A DNA stretch of 64,000 nt from JACCZX01 sp963824935 (GTDB taxonomy: Bacteria; Pseudomonadota; Gammaproteobacteria; Burkholderiales; Burkholderiaceae_F): assembly GCA_963824935.1 (NCBI GenBank), contig CAWGRF010000011.1:112209-176208 (forward strand), given 5' to 3'. Positions 40,052 to 48,391 of this stretch are shown here, one piece after another. Numbering within the stretch: the first letter of the stretch is position 1; each line of letters begins with the position of its first letter. The notes below the pieces were generated by a model that saw only the letters and a program-made list of their open reading frames with translations, did no database searches and was not told the origin of the DNA. Both the position numbers and the translations under genes were made by a program.

Positions 40052-40786
40052 TCGCCCGCGCGCCCGAGGACCTGCGTGTCCTGAGCGCGGGGGCTGCGCA
40101 GGGTCTGGTCGCCGCAATGACCCCGCGGTTTCTCGCGGACACTGGCGTTGCGCTTCACACGACCTTCGGTGCGGTCGGTGCGATTCGCGAGAAGCTCTTC
40201 GCAGGTGAGCCGTGCGACGTGCTCATCCTGACCGCAGGCGATGCTCGATGAATTGGCAGCCAGCGGGCACGTCGTCGCGGCGACGCGCACCGCACTGGGC
40301 GAAGTGCTCACCGGCATCGGCGTTCGGGCGAGCGACCCGTTACCGGACATCAAGGATCGGGCCGCACTGGGACGAAGTCTGCGCGCGGCGACGGATATCT
40401 TTCTGCCAGACCCGCAGCGTGCCACGGCAGGGATTCACTTCACGCGAGTGCTCGAGCAGCTCGGCATATTCGCCGACGTCGCGCCGCGGTTGCGGCCGCA
40501 TCCGAACGGTGCGACGGCGATGCGCGCGATGGCGCAAAGCAGCGGTACCGCCCCGATCGGTTGCACGCAGATCACCGAGATCAAATACGCGGATGGCGTG
40601 ACGCTGGTGGGTCCGTTACCAAAAGAATTCGAGCTCGCGACGGTCTATTCAGTTGCCGTTTGGGCCGATGCACGGCAGCCGGATGTTGCGCAGCGCTTCG
40701 CTCGACTGCTGTCCGGACCGGAAGCGGACAACCTTCGTGCGGAAGCGGGATTCGAAAATTTGGGGAAGGATTTTCGATGTTTTTAA
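40048..40786 (+). CDS. ModA-like substrate-binding domain protein without signal peptide (one frameshift)
   Basis: Type II periplasmic-binding fold, about 245 aa. First frame: LRVLSAGAAQGLVAAMTPRF ... EPCDVLILTA; second: MLDELAASGHVV, GVRASDPLPDIKDR, PDPQRATAGIHFTRVLEQLG, IGCTQITEIKYADGVTLVG and EFELATVYSVAVWADA. The break is at 40237-40238: reading GG as one G gives LTAAMLDELAA. There is no signal peptide and no ModB/ModC nearby. Coupled to the Bug gene by an ATGA overlap, so the two may act together. Confidence 0.75.
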
Positions 40787-41121
40787 TAGCGCACCGACCG
40801 CTCGGTTCAGGTTGCTAAAGAAAAAGCCGACTCGTGGCCGCGTCATGTAACTGAACGACAGATCGCTGGGGCGACAAGACTTCGAAGTTCGCGAGCAAAT
40901 GGCCGTGTCCGGTATCGACCCGTTGCCAACATTGAGCGCGCCCGAAAGCGGACTCATTACAACTTGAGAGAGCAGACATTCAACGGGTCTGAGGTGAGTT
41001 GACCCCAGAGCGCTCGGCACGCGATCTGCTCGGCCGTCGGCGATGGGGCGGCCGCCGCGCAAGCCGGCGGTACGCCTGAGCGCACGCACCCAGCGGCGCC
41101 ACGCGCGCCAAGGAGGCTCCG
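40787..41121. other. Intergenic region, 335 nt
   Basis: No convincing gene. The stretch holds CCGAAAGCGGAC at 40942-40953, the reverse complement of GTCCGCTTTCGG found at 48252-48263, part of the motif family that recurs in the gaps of this region. AAGGAGG near 41110 is the ribosome-binding site of the haloperoxidase gene. No promoter could be assigned. Confidence 0.5.
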
Positions 41122-42767
41122 ATGAAGTTCATCCCGGCATTCGCATTCCCCGGCATGACCTCGTTCGTCGTCGTCGCCCGACAGGCCGGACGAGCGGGAA
41201 GCGCTACCCGAGTTTCTCCTGTCGCTGTGGTGCCCGGGGCGAAGCGGCTCGTCGCTGCGGCGGTGCTCGCCGCAGCGGTTGCGACCGGCGCGTGGGCTCA
41301 AGGCTTCCCGCGCGGACATCCCGACGCGCTCGGGCCGCAGTTCGAGGTCGCGCCGCAGCAGCGCGACAGCGTCCGCCACCGGCCGCCGCCGCGCGGCGCC
41401 GACTCGCTCGAGCGTCTCCTCCGCTGGAACCAGATCGCGATCGACGCGAGCGGCCTCGATCACACGCCGTTGCAGCCCGGCGAGCGCCGCGTATTCGGCG
41501 AGCAGCTCGGGCCGGGCCGTTCGAGTCGCGCGATGGCGATCGTCCACATCGCGATGTTCGACGCGCTGAACGCGATCGGCGGCGGCTACCGCAGCTACAC
41601 GGGTTTGCGCGCAGCGCCCGATGGCGCGTCGATAGACGCTGCGATCGCGCAGGCGGCGCACGATACGCTGGTGGCGCAGTTCCCGTCGCAGGCCGCGAGT
41701 TTCGATCAGCTGCTCGCCGAGGACCTGCACGAGATCCGCGCCGGCGGACGCGCGATGGCGAGCGGCGTCGAGGTCGGCCAGCACGCCGCGGCGGCGATTC
41801 TCGCCCTACGTGCGAACGACGGGTCGCAGCACGCCGAGCCGCGGATCGGCGTCGAGTTCATTCCGAGCGACGCACCGGGCCAATGGCGCCAGGATCCGGT
41901 GAGCCGGATTCCGCTCGCGCTGGGCGCGCGCTGGGGCGAAGTAGCGCCGTTCGTGCTCCGGTCGGCGCAGCAGTTCCGGGTTCCCCCGCCGCCCGCCATG
42001 ACGAGCCCCGAGTACGCGGCTGCGTTCGAGGAGGTGAAGCGCCTCGGCGGCGACGGCGTCGACGACGCCCACCGTTCGCACCGAGCGAGCAGCGGCTGAT
42101 CGGGATCTACTGGGCATACGACGGCACCCCGAGCCTGTGCGCGCCACCGCGGCTCTACAACCAGATCGCGGCGCAGATCGCGCGCGAGCGCGGCACGAAG
42201 GTGCGCGAGCTCGCGCGCCTGCTCGTGCTCGTCAACGTCGCGATGGCCGATGCGGGCTTGGCGATCTGGGAGTCGAAGTACTTCTACGGCTTTTGGCGGC
42301 CGGTCACGGGCATCCGCGAAGCCGATCCGGAAAGCGGGCCGACGGGCGCAGGTGACGGCAACCCGGCGACCATCGGCGATCCGAAGTTCGTGCCGCTCGG
42401 CGCGCCGGCGAGCAATCTCACTGGCCCGAACTTCACGCCGCCCTTCCCCGCCTATCCGTCGGGACATGCGGGCTTCGGCGGCGCACTCTTCCAGGTGCTG
42501 CGCGAGTTCTACGGGACCGACCGCATCGCCTTTACCTTCGTTTCGGACGAGCTGAACGGCACGACGCTCGCGAACGACGGCACGATCCGCCCCCGCGTCC
42601 CGCGCCACTTCTCATCGCTCTCCGACGCCGAAGAGGAGAACGGCCAGAGCCGCATCTATCTCGGCATCCACTGGGCGTTCGACAAGACCGAGGGGATCGC
42701 GCAGGGGCGGCGAGTGGCGAGCTACGTCTTCAGGAACGCATTCGAGCCCGTGCGGCACGGGCGTTAG
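41122..42767 (+). CDS. Vanadium-dependent haloperoxidase-type PAP2 protein (frameshifted)
   Basis: About 547 aa when the frame change is bridged, with a cleavable export signal (LVAAAVLAAAVATGAWAQ). The second frame carries all vanadate/phosphate-site motifs: K-x6-RP in ESKYFYGFWRPVTGI, PSGHAGFGG, and SR-x5-H-x3-D in SRIYLGIHWAFD. It may be a haloperoxidase or an acid phosphatase; sequence alone does not separate these. The frame changes near 42058-42090, between KRLGGDGV and EQRLIGIYWAYDG; the net shift equals one base missing or two extra. Base composition is more GC-rich than the neighbours. Confidence 0.8.
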
Positions 42768-42819
42768 GAGCGGAGGGACCGCCGTCAGAAAGCCTCCGGC
42801 GATTCGGCCCACTGAGGGC

Positions 42820-42842
42820 GATGTCGGCAACTGGCCGACATC
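42820..42842. terminator. Perfect 9-bp hairpin between convergent genes
   Basis: GATGTCGGC-aactg-GCCGACATC is a perfect 9-bp stem with a 5-nt loop, placed between the convergent haloperoxidase and NTF2-like genes. There is no strong T-run on either side, so terminator activity is only suggested by location. The right arm contains CTGGCCG, part of the motif repeated in this region. Confidence 0.4.
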
Positions 42843-42856
42843 AAGTCGGGATTGCT

Positions 42857-43399
42857 TTAATCGGTCATCACCTTACGGGTGAGGTATCTCGCCACTGGCG
42901 CCAGCTCATCGAGTGGTAATGCACTGGTGACCTCAGGCGCTGATGACCAAGGGTAGCTGAGCTTCATTAGCCATCGCATCACGTCGCGCGTTGCGGATGG
43001 CGCCAGCACCACCATCGAATCAATTGCGATGGTGAGGTGCGTCGCGAGAACTAGTGCACCGTCCCTCTGAAACGTCCAATCATATTGGCCGCAGCCGACA
43101 CGAACGTTCTTGGTTTCCTTCTCGGTCATGCCAACCAGCCAGTCGCATGTGAACTGGTCTGCGTTCGATACGGGACGGTCGAGATAGAAGGAGTAGATGT
43201 TCTCGTAGGCCTGATTGAAACGACGAACCAGAACATCGCCGATCTGCGCCAGTCCGGTGGTCACGGGTGGGAAACTGATCTGATCAGATCGATTGCATAT
43301 CTCCAACGTCGCATTCTCGGAGAACACGTTCGCCAGCAAGAAAGGGCGGTTCTCGTCCTTTGCACGGAAATAGAGTCGCAGTATTTGTTCCGGAGACAT
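42857..43399 (-). CDS. NTF2-like/SnoaL-fold hypothetical protein
   Basis: 180 aa from ATG 43399 (MSPEQILRLYFRAKDENRP). The opening FRAKDENRPFLLANVFSENATLEI resembles the first helices of SnoaL-like NTF2 proteins, and WTFQRDGALVLATHLTIAID resembles the central sheet. I recognise the fold type only, not a function. An in-frame GTG at 43411 is an alternative start. Upstream, the 43400-43633 gap contains two tandem copies of the GTCCG-TCTGGCCG motif. Confidence 0.6.
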   Translation of the reverse strand: MSPEQILRLYFRAKDENRPFLLANVFSENATLEICNRSDQISFPPVTTGLAQIGDVLVRRFNQAYENIYSFYLDRPVSNADQFTCDWLVGMTEKETKNVRVGCGQYDWTFQRDGALVLATHLTIAIDSMVVLAPSATRDVMRWLMKLSYPWSSAPEVTSALPLDELAPVARYLTRKVMTD

Positions 43400-43633
43400 A
43401 GGCCAACTCACGCGCTTGTCCGTTTTTGCGGAGACTCTGGCGGCTTGCCGCTTCGTCCGCTACTGGCCGCAAGCTGACTGAACGTCCGGTTCTGGCCGCC
43501 GCGAGATACTGGACAATTGTCAGCAGTAGCGCGCAGTTCCATCAGCTATCTGGTTCGCTCCGTCATTGCCAGAGTGAACCTGATCTGATTGAGAAAATAG
43601 GATGCCTTTTGGAAAAGCGAAGGATGATTACGG

Positions 43634-44380
43634 ATGAACAGGATCGCTGCAGTGTGGGCAACGTTTGCGGCGCTTACGATGAACGTGCAAGCGGCCGAAA
43701 TCAGAGTACTAAGCGCCGGTGCAGTTGAGCCGGGACTGCATAGGTTTGCCGAGTTAGTGAAGCGCGAGACCGGCCACGAGCTGAGGATGCAGTTCAATAC
43801 GGCGCCGCAGATTGCGAAGCGGCTTGCAGACAACGATGTGTACGACATCCTGATTTCACCGCCGGCGGTTATTTCACAGGCCGTCAAGGACGGGAAGGTC
43901 GACGCAAGCACACGTGTTCCGCTCGGCCGCGTCGGTGTGGGCATCGTCGTCCGTGCAAACGCTTCAGCGCCAACTGTTGCAACGGTGGATCAGTTCCAGG
44001 CAGCGCTGCTTGCGGCTGAGTCAGTCGTTTACAACACTGCGTCCACGGGACTCTATCTCGATAAGCTCTTCGAAAAGATGGGAGTGCTCGATCAGATCAA
44101 ACCTAAGACCACACGCTATCCAGACGGTGCATCGGTTATGGAGCACGTGATCAAAGGCAAGGGAACCGAGATCGGGTTTGGTGCGATCACCGAGGTTCGA
44201 ATGTATGAACCGAAGGGGCTAAAGTTCGTCGGGCCGCTGCCCGCCGAAATTCAGAACTACACGAGTTACGAGGCGGCTGTGATGACCGGCGCGAAAGCTG
44301 CCGAGCCCGCACGAGCGGTGTTGAAAGTGCTCGATTCGCAAGCGGGCAAAGCGGCCTTCGTTTCGGGCGGCGTGGAATAG
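43634..44380 (+). CDS. ModA-like periplasmic substrate-binding protein
   Basis: 248 aa with a Sec signal (IAAVWATFAALTMNVQAA). Mature part: EIRVLSAGAVEPGLHRFAE, TAPQIAKRLADNDVYDILISPP, NTASTGLYLDKLFEKMGV and GFGAITEVRMYEPKGLKFVG. It has the same fold and motif order as the signal-less protein at 40.0-40.8 kb. No ABC permease or ATPase nearby, so it may bind a ligand for sensing. Eleven nt separate it from the kelch gene, which suggests one transcript. Confidence 0.82.
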   Translation: MNRIAAVWATFAALTMNVQAAEIRVLSAGAVEPGLHRFAELVKRETGHELRMQFNTAPQIAKRLADNDVYDILISPPAVISQAVKDGKVDASTRVPLGRVGVGIVVRANASAPTVATVDQFQAALLAAESVVYNTASTGLYLDKLFEKMGVLDQIKPKTTRYPDGASVMEHVIKGKGTEIGFGAITEVRMYEPKGLKFVGPLPAEIQNYTSYEAAVMTGAKAAEPARAVLKVLDSQAGKAAFVSGGVE

Positions 44381-44391
44381 TATGAACAGCA

Positions 44392-45474
44392 ATGCATCGT
44401 AGAAAATTCCTGTTCGCGGGCGCCACGCTCGCTTTCGCGCGCATCAGTCGCGCTCAATCGGATCACGGCGCACATGGCGATCAATACGAAAGTCTTGCAA
44501 AGCCGGGCCGCATTGCGCTACCCACTGTGGCACAAACGCAGCGCTCCATTGAAAGCCCGGCGCCCAAGGCAGCGAATGCCGGACGCTGGTTGACGCGCGC
44601 AGCACTTCCGCTTCCGCGCAGTGAGATGGCGTGGGCCACGCAGTATGCCGACAGGATGCACATGCTCGGCGGCTACGCAGAGCAGCGGGTCGATCGACCG
44701 TACCATCAGATTTACGATCCGGTTGCCGACCGCTGGTCAGATGGTGCGCCGCTGCCGCGTGGTGCTAATCACGTTGGCGTTTGCGTGGTGGATGCGAAAC
44801 TTTATGCGATCGGTGGCCATCTTGCTCAGAACGCGAAGCCCGACGCGCTGTGCTTCGTCTTGGAGTTGAAGACGGGTGTGTGGTCTCCTATCGCGCCGTT
44901 GCCCAATCGCTGTGGTGCCATCGCCGCAACAGCATTGGGCGGACGGGTCCACGCAATCGGCGGCGCAATCGGCGACACGCCAGCTGAAAAGAAATCAGTC
45001 GACTGGCACTACGCATACGACCCAAAGAGTGACCGCTGGGAAAAGCTCGCGCCGTTGCCAACGGGTCGCGATCACACGGGAACTGTGACAGTGGGCAACT
45101 TCATCCACGTGATCGGTGGGCGCGTAGACAGCTTCCACACGAACTCAAATCTGCATCACGCGTATGACGCGCAGAAGGACCGTTGGGAAATGCGGCGTCC
45201 GCTGCCGACGGCGCGTTCCGGCCATGGCGCAGCGCTGTACCAGGGCAAGATTTTCGTGATGGGCGGCGAGGGTACCGACCGCGTCTACGGGCAGAACGAA
45301 GCCTACGATTCCGCGACGGATCGATGGGAAGCGTACGCGCCGATGCCTACTCCGCGCCACGGTCTTGGCGCTGCAGTGGTCGGCGGTGCGATACACGTCG
45401 CTGGCGGAGGGCCGATTGTCGGTGGCAGCGTTCAGAGCGCTGTGCACGAGGCTTTTACGCTCGCAGCTGAGTAA
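44392..45474 (+). CDS. Kelch-repeat beta-propeller protein, Tat-exported
   Basis: 360 aa. The start MHRRKFLFAGATLAFARIS has a twin-arginine pattern (RRKFLFAG), so export by Tat is predicted. At least five kelch units follow, each with the paired Gly and a Y-D-P/A-x-x-D-x-W element: YDPVADRWSDGAPLP, YDPKSDRWEKLAPLP, YDAQKDRWEMRRPLP, YDSATDRWEAYAPMP. The propeller probably binds a partner or ligand; no catalytic site is seen. Co-directional with the ModA-like gene. Confidence 0.85.
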   Translation: MHRRKFLFAGATLAFARISRAQSDHGAHGDQYESLAKPGRIALPTVAQTQRSIESPAPKAANAGRWLTRAALPLPRSEMAWATQYADRMHMLGGYAEQRVDRPYHQIYDPVADRWSDGAPLPRGANHVGVCVVDAKLYAIGGHLAQNAKPDALCFVLELKTGVWSPIAPLPNRCGAIAATALGGRVHAIGGAIGDTPAEKKSVDWHYAYDPKSDRWEKLAPLPTGRDHTGTVTVGNFIHVIGGRVDSFHTNSNLHHAYDAQKDRWEMRRPLPTARSGHGAALYQGKIFVMGGEGTDRVYGQNEAYDSATDRWEAYAPMPTPRHGLGAAVVGGAIHVAGGGPIVGGSVQSAVHEAFTLAAE

Positions 45475-45634
45475 TCAGACGGTGCTTAAGCGGTGCGCGA
45501 CTGGAGCGTTACCAATATTGTGAGTTTGAGAAGTCAGTGCTGAGGTCCGCTACTGGCCGGAAAACGGCGGACGCTATGAGACGAACAGGCTCCTCGGACA
45601 GTTTGCGTAGTCGGCGACCCGCCTGGGCGCTTCA

Positions 45635-46015
45635 CTAGCGGCGCGATGGCGAACGGCCATAGTGAATTGACTGCACGACGCCTGAGCGGATCCGAACCAC
45701 GGCCAGAAGGTTTCCAGGACCCCGGTCATACAGCCACTCTTCCACCAACTGACACGGCACGACAATGCTCGCGAAGGGTTCCGGAACCGGCTGAAACGTG
45801 GGCGCGTAGTAAACGGGAGCGCAGTAAGTGTCTGCCAGCAGCGGCTCACCGCAGCTGTATCGCAGCGCTAAGCGCGTGTCGCCTTCGGAAACACTCTGAC
45901 CATTGCATCGCAACGACTCGGCACTTGCCACGGTCGGAACGGTCGCGATCATGACGGCGCAGCAGGCATGCAGCAACGCTTTGACGGCATATTGGCGCGT
46001 ACGTCCCCTGACCAT
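45635..46015 (-). CDS. DUF2845-like secreted small protein
   Basis: 126 aa with a signal peptide (ALLHACCAVMIATVPTVASA). The mature part opens ESLRCNGQSVSEGDTRLALRYSCGEPLLADTYC, matching the DUF2845 pattern of Cys-containing exported proteins. ATG 46015 is preferred because the signal peptide follows; the open frame continues 49 codons upstream but crosses the repeated intergenic motif at 46127. Function unknown. Confidence 0.65.
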   Translation of the reverse strand: MVRGRTRQYAVKALLHACCAVMIATVPTVASAESLRCNGQSVSEGDTRLALRYSCGEPLLADTYCAPVYYAPTFQPVPEPFASIVVPCQLVEEWLYDRGPGNLLAVVRIRSGVVQSIHYGRSPSRR

Positions 46016-46316
46016 TGCCTTTGGATGGATGCGGACGACTGAAGGTTCCGATGGAGCGACAAAGGGCTCGATAGGGCTGCTGAACCGGCCCAGGACAATA
46101 TGAGGCGGGCGACTGCGTGTCTCGACGTCCGCTAGTAGGCGATTCTGGCCGACGCCGAACATTGCGTCGCGCGAGAATCAGTGCCCCGAAGTTAGTCGCT
46201 TGGTGTGAACCAACGACGCAAGACAAGACCCCGAGAAATGAGGGAAATTTGGGAACGAGACCGGCCGGTTGTCGTCTCCGCTGCTTGTGGCGCAGCCGAC
46301 GACAGTGGCGCAGCTA
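46016..46316. other. Intergenic region, 301 nt, with repeat motif
   Basis: No supported gene. GTCCGCTAG at 46127 followed by TTCTGGCCGACG is a member of the motif family also seen at 43455, 43484, 45545 and 48252. Confidence 0.45.
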
Positions 46317-46430
46317 TCAGAGGCGACCTTCGTCGTCACCTCGGGGTGGCATGAGTCCCGGCCCGTCAAACACGAGGTACAGCGCCGTCGCAAACCAGAA
46401 GAGCACGGTGAGCCAGTCAAAAAAGTTCAT
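46317..46430 (-). CDS. Possible 37-aa membrane protein
   Basis: ATG 46430 has CGGAGTG about 8 nt upstream. The product starts MNFFDWLTVLFWFATALY, has one Trp/Phe-rich helix, then VFDGPGLMPP and a charged end (RGDDEGRL). The layout is that of a small single-span membrane protein. No family recognised; it may be chance. The 248-nt gap downstream of its start (46431-46678) shows no other gene I can support. Confidence 0.35.
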   Translation of the reverse strand: MNFFDWLTVLFWFATALYLVFDGPGLMPPRGDDEGRL

Positions 46431-46678
46431 TGCGTTCACTCCGAATCGAGCTGATGGCATTCACGACCCCGCTGCTCAATTGTGTGTGGCGCACGCACTG
46501 ACGGGAAGTCATCCAACCGGCTTCCGCTGTTCGGTCGACCTGATCCGACGTGTTCATCACGCGCTACGGCTGTCGCACAGCGTGCTCGCGTGCAGTTCCT
46601 TGTGGTGGTTGGGGATCGAGGACGTGGAAGCCACCGGGTATCGTGTCGAGCTGACGATCAAGATGACGAGTTAGTGAA

Positions 46679-47122
46679 ATGAATCCTTCGCTGACCGAAA
46701 TGTTTCGACGGCTGCTGAAAGCCGTGGGACAGACACGTGCCGCCAAGAGCGTCGAAGTGTTTGGTTGGCTGATTTTCGTCGAGTCGGTGATCCTGATGCT
46801 GGCGCCGCATTTCGCGGCCGAGTTGCTGCACCTGCCCGCTCTCGTGCCGCAAGGCGCTAATTACTTGAGGCTCGTCGCTCTGCTCGTCGGCGGCGTCGGC
46901 ATGCTTTATATCGTTAGCGGGCGCCTCAACGCCGAAGGATTTGTCTTCGCCTCGTTGCTCGACCGTCCGCTGGTCCCGCCGGTCATGGCGGTGCTCTGGT
47001 ACCTGGGGATCATCCCCGGGCCGCTGGCATTGCTCTTTGCCGTGCAGGATTTCGGGAGTTTTCTCTGGACTTTATCCGCATGGCGCGCGGAGTCGCGCCA
47101 GCCGCAGTCAATGCCGGTCTAA
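46679..47122 (+). CDS. Hypothetical four-helix membrane protein
   Basis: 147 aa. After an amphipathic start (MNPSLTEMFRRLLKAVG) there are about four hydrophobic stretches: VFGWLIFVESVILMLAP, LRLVALLVGGVGMLYIV, PPVMAVLWYLGIIPGPLAL and DFGSFLWTLSAW. No catalytic motif and no family recognised. It lies 93 nt ahead of the beta-propeller lipoprotein, in the same direction. Confidence 0.65.
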   Translation: MNPSLTEMFRRLLKAVGQTRAAKSVEVFGWLIFVESVILMLAPHFAAELLHLPALVPQGANYLRLVALLVGGVGMLYIVSGRLNAEGFVFASLLDRPLVPPVMAVLWYLGIIPGPLALLFAVQDFGSFLWTLSAWRAESRQPQSMPV

Positions 47123-47214
47123 TGATTCAGCTCGGCACCGCCGTAATTCGTCCGGGCTTAGAATTAATTGTGAGGCAATAGTCTCAACATACCGTAGCCG
47201 CAAAGGACGTGGAG

Positions 47215-48211
47215 ATGAGAGTTCTTCTGCTTGGCCTCTTGGCGTTTGCATTGAGCGGCTGCGCGACCATGCAGGTGGGCGGTCCAACAGTGTCGATACT
47301 TGATCGATCTCGATCCGGCGAGTACGGACCGCACGGTGATCGTCGAGAGCATCACCGCAGATCGCAGCGGCATGCTTTATCTTCCCGATCGGGTGACCGG
47401 AAACATTCTCCGCGTCGATCCCAAGTCGCCGAAAGCGGTTGTCGTCGGTCGCATCGAGGCGCGGGAGATCCAGGGCAAGAGAGTCAATGCCGATCCTCAA
47501 GGCATCGCGTTTGATTCTCAGGGGGATCTTTTCGTAGCCGTCGCTCCGTTCCGAGAAGTTGTTCGCATCCGAAGTGCTGAGCTCAACCCGGCGAAGCCGG
47601 GACTGGCGCAGACCTTTGCGACGGGGACGGCTGGCGCGAATGGCATCGCCTTTGACCGGCAAGGAAATCTTTTCGTCAGCGGTGCCGCCAGCGGCATCGT
47701 CTATCGAGTCGGTCCGACTGGCGGCGTCGCCGAAGCGGCGGTGCAAATCGACAAGTACGTGCGCACGCTTCCCGACGGCAAGACCCAGCAGCAGATTGTC
47801 GCCAACGGTGTCGCGTTCGATGCCAACGGCGTGCTGCATGTCGCCGACACGGCGCGCGGCGCGATTTGGAAGGTTGTGATCGGCCCCGATGGCAAAGGCG
47901 GCAAACCGGTGCTACTGGCTCAGAGTCCGCTGCTCGAAGGTGCCGACGGTCTGGCTTTCGATCGCAGTGGCACGCTTTGGGTTGTCCAAAATGAGCTGAA
48001 CTCTATCGCTACGGTCACGTCGGCTGGACAAGTGCGGGAGGTCGCAAAGAACGGCAGCCAGGGACCATTGGAATTCCCGTCGGCAATCGTCTTTGTTGGC
48101 GACCGTGGTTATGTTTCAAACTTCGATACACCGCGGCGCGACAACATGGACGCCAACGGTCTTACCGCTCGCGATGGCATCGGAGCTTCCATCGTTCAGA
48201 TCGCACCCTAG
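47215..48211 (+). CDS. NHL/SMP-30-like beta-propeller lipoprotein (one frameshift)
   Basis: About 331 aa when bridged. The start LLLGLLAFALSGCATMQ has a lipobox (LSGC). The second frame carries propeller repeats: ADPQGIAFDSQGDLFVA, GANGIAFDRQGNLFVSG, VANGVAFDANGVLHVAD and GADGLAFDRSGTLWVV. The break is at 47300-47301: CTTG read as CTG gives VSILIDLDPASTDRT. AAAGGACGTGGAG precedes ATG 47215. Probable outer- or inner-membrane lipoprotein; the ligand or substrate is unknown. Confidence 0.8.
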
Positions 48212-48250
48212 GCGGCCGACTGGCGATGACGAGTAAGCGAGCGTCCATGA

Positions 48251-48335
48251 GGTCCGCTTTCGGGCGCGCTCGGCTTCCGTTTTGGGTCGACTTCATCACT
48301 GCATAGAGCGGCGCGACAAGGCCAAAAGCGGACGT
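48251..48335. repeat. Small element with 12-13 bp terminal inverted repeats
   Basis: GGTCCGCTTTCGG (48251-48263) and CCAAAAGCGGACGT (48322-48335) are near-perfect inverted repeats that bound an 85-bp unit in the gap after the propeller gene. The same core (GTCCGCT...) recurs in other gaps of this region. Looks like a non-coding intergenic repeat unit. Confidence 0.5.
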
Positions 48336-48391
48336 GAGGCGCTCGGTTCACATGAGACCGTTCTGCCCGATAGTGCGCCCGTGCGCCACTC

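Noticed and set aside
40649..41089. Open frame of 146 codons on the minus strand
   Set aside because: It spans the intergenic repeat motif and the 3' end of the ModA-like gene; such frames are typical by-products of intergenic repeats.
41043..42060. Long plus-strand frame preceding the haloperoxidase C-terminal part, starting at 41043
   Set aside because: The first part is low-complexity Arg-rich text; the true N-terminus is in the other frame from ATG 41122 with a signal peptide.
46117..46674. Open frame of 185 codons on the plus strand
   Set aside because: Arg-rich product, crosses a repeated intergenic motif, and shows no domain or ribosome-binding site. The last 60 codons could be a gene remnant but I could not support it.
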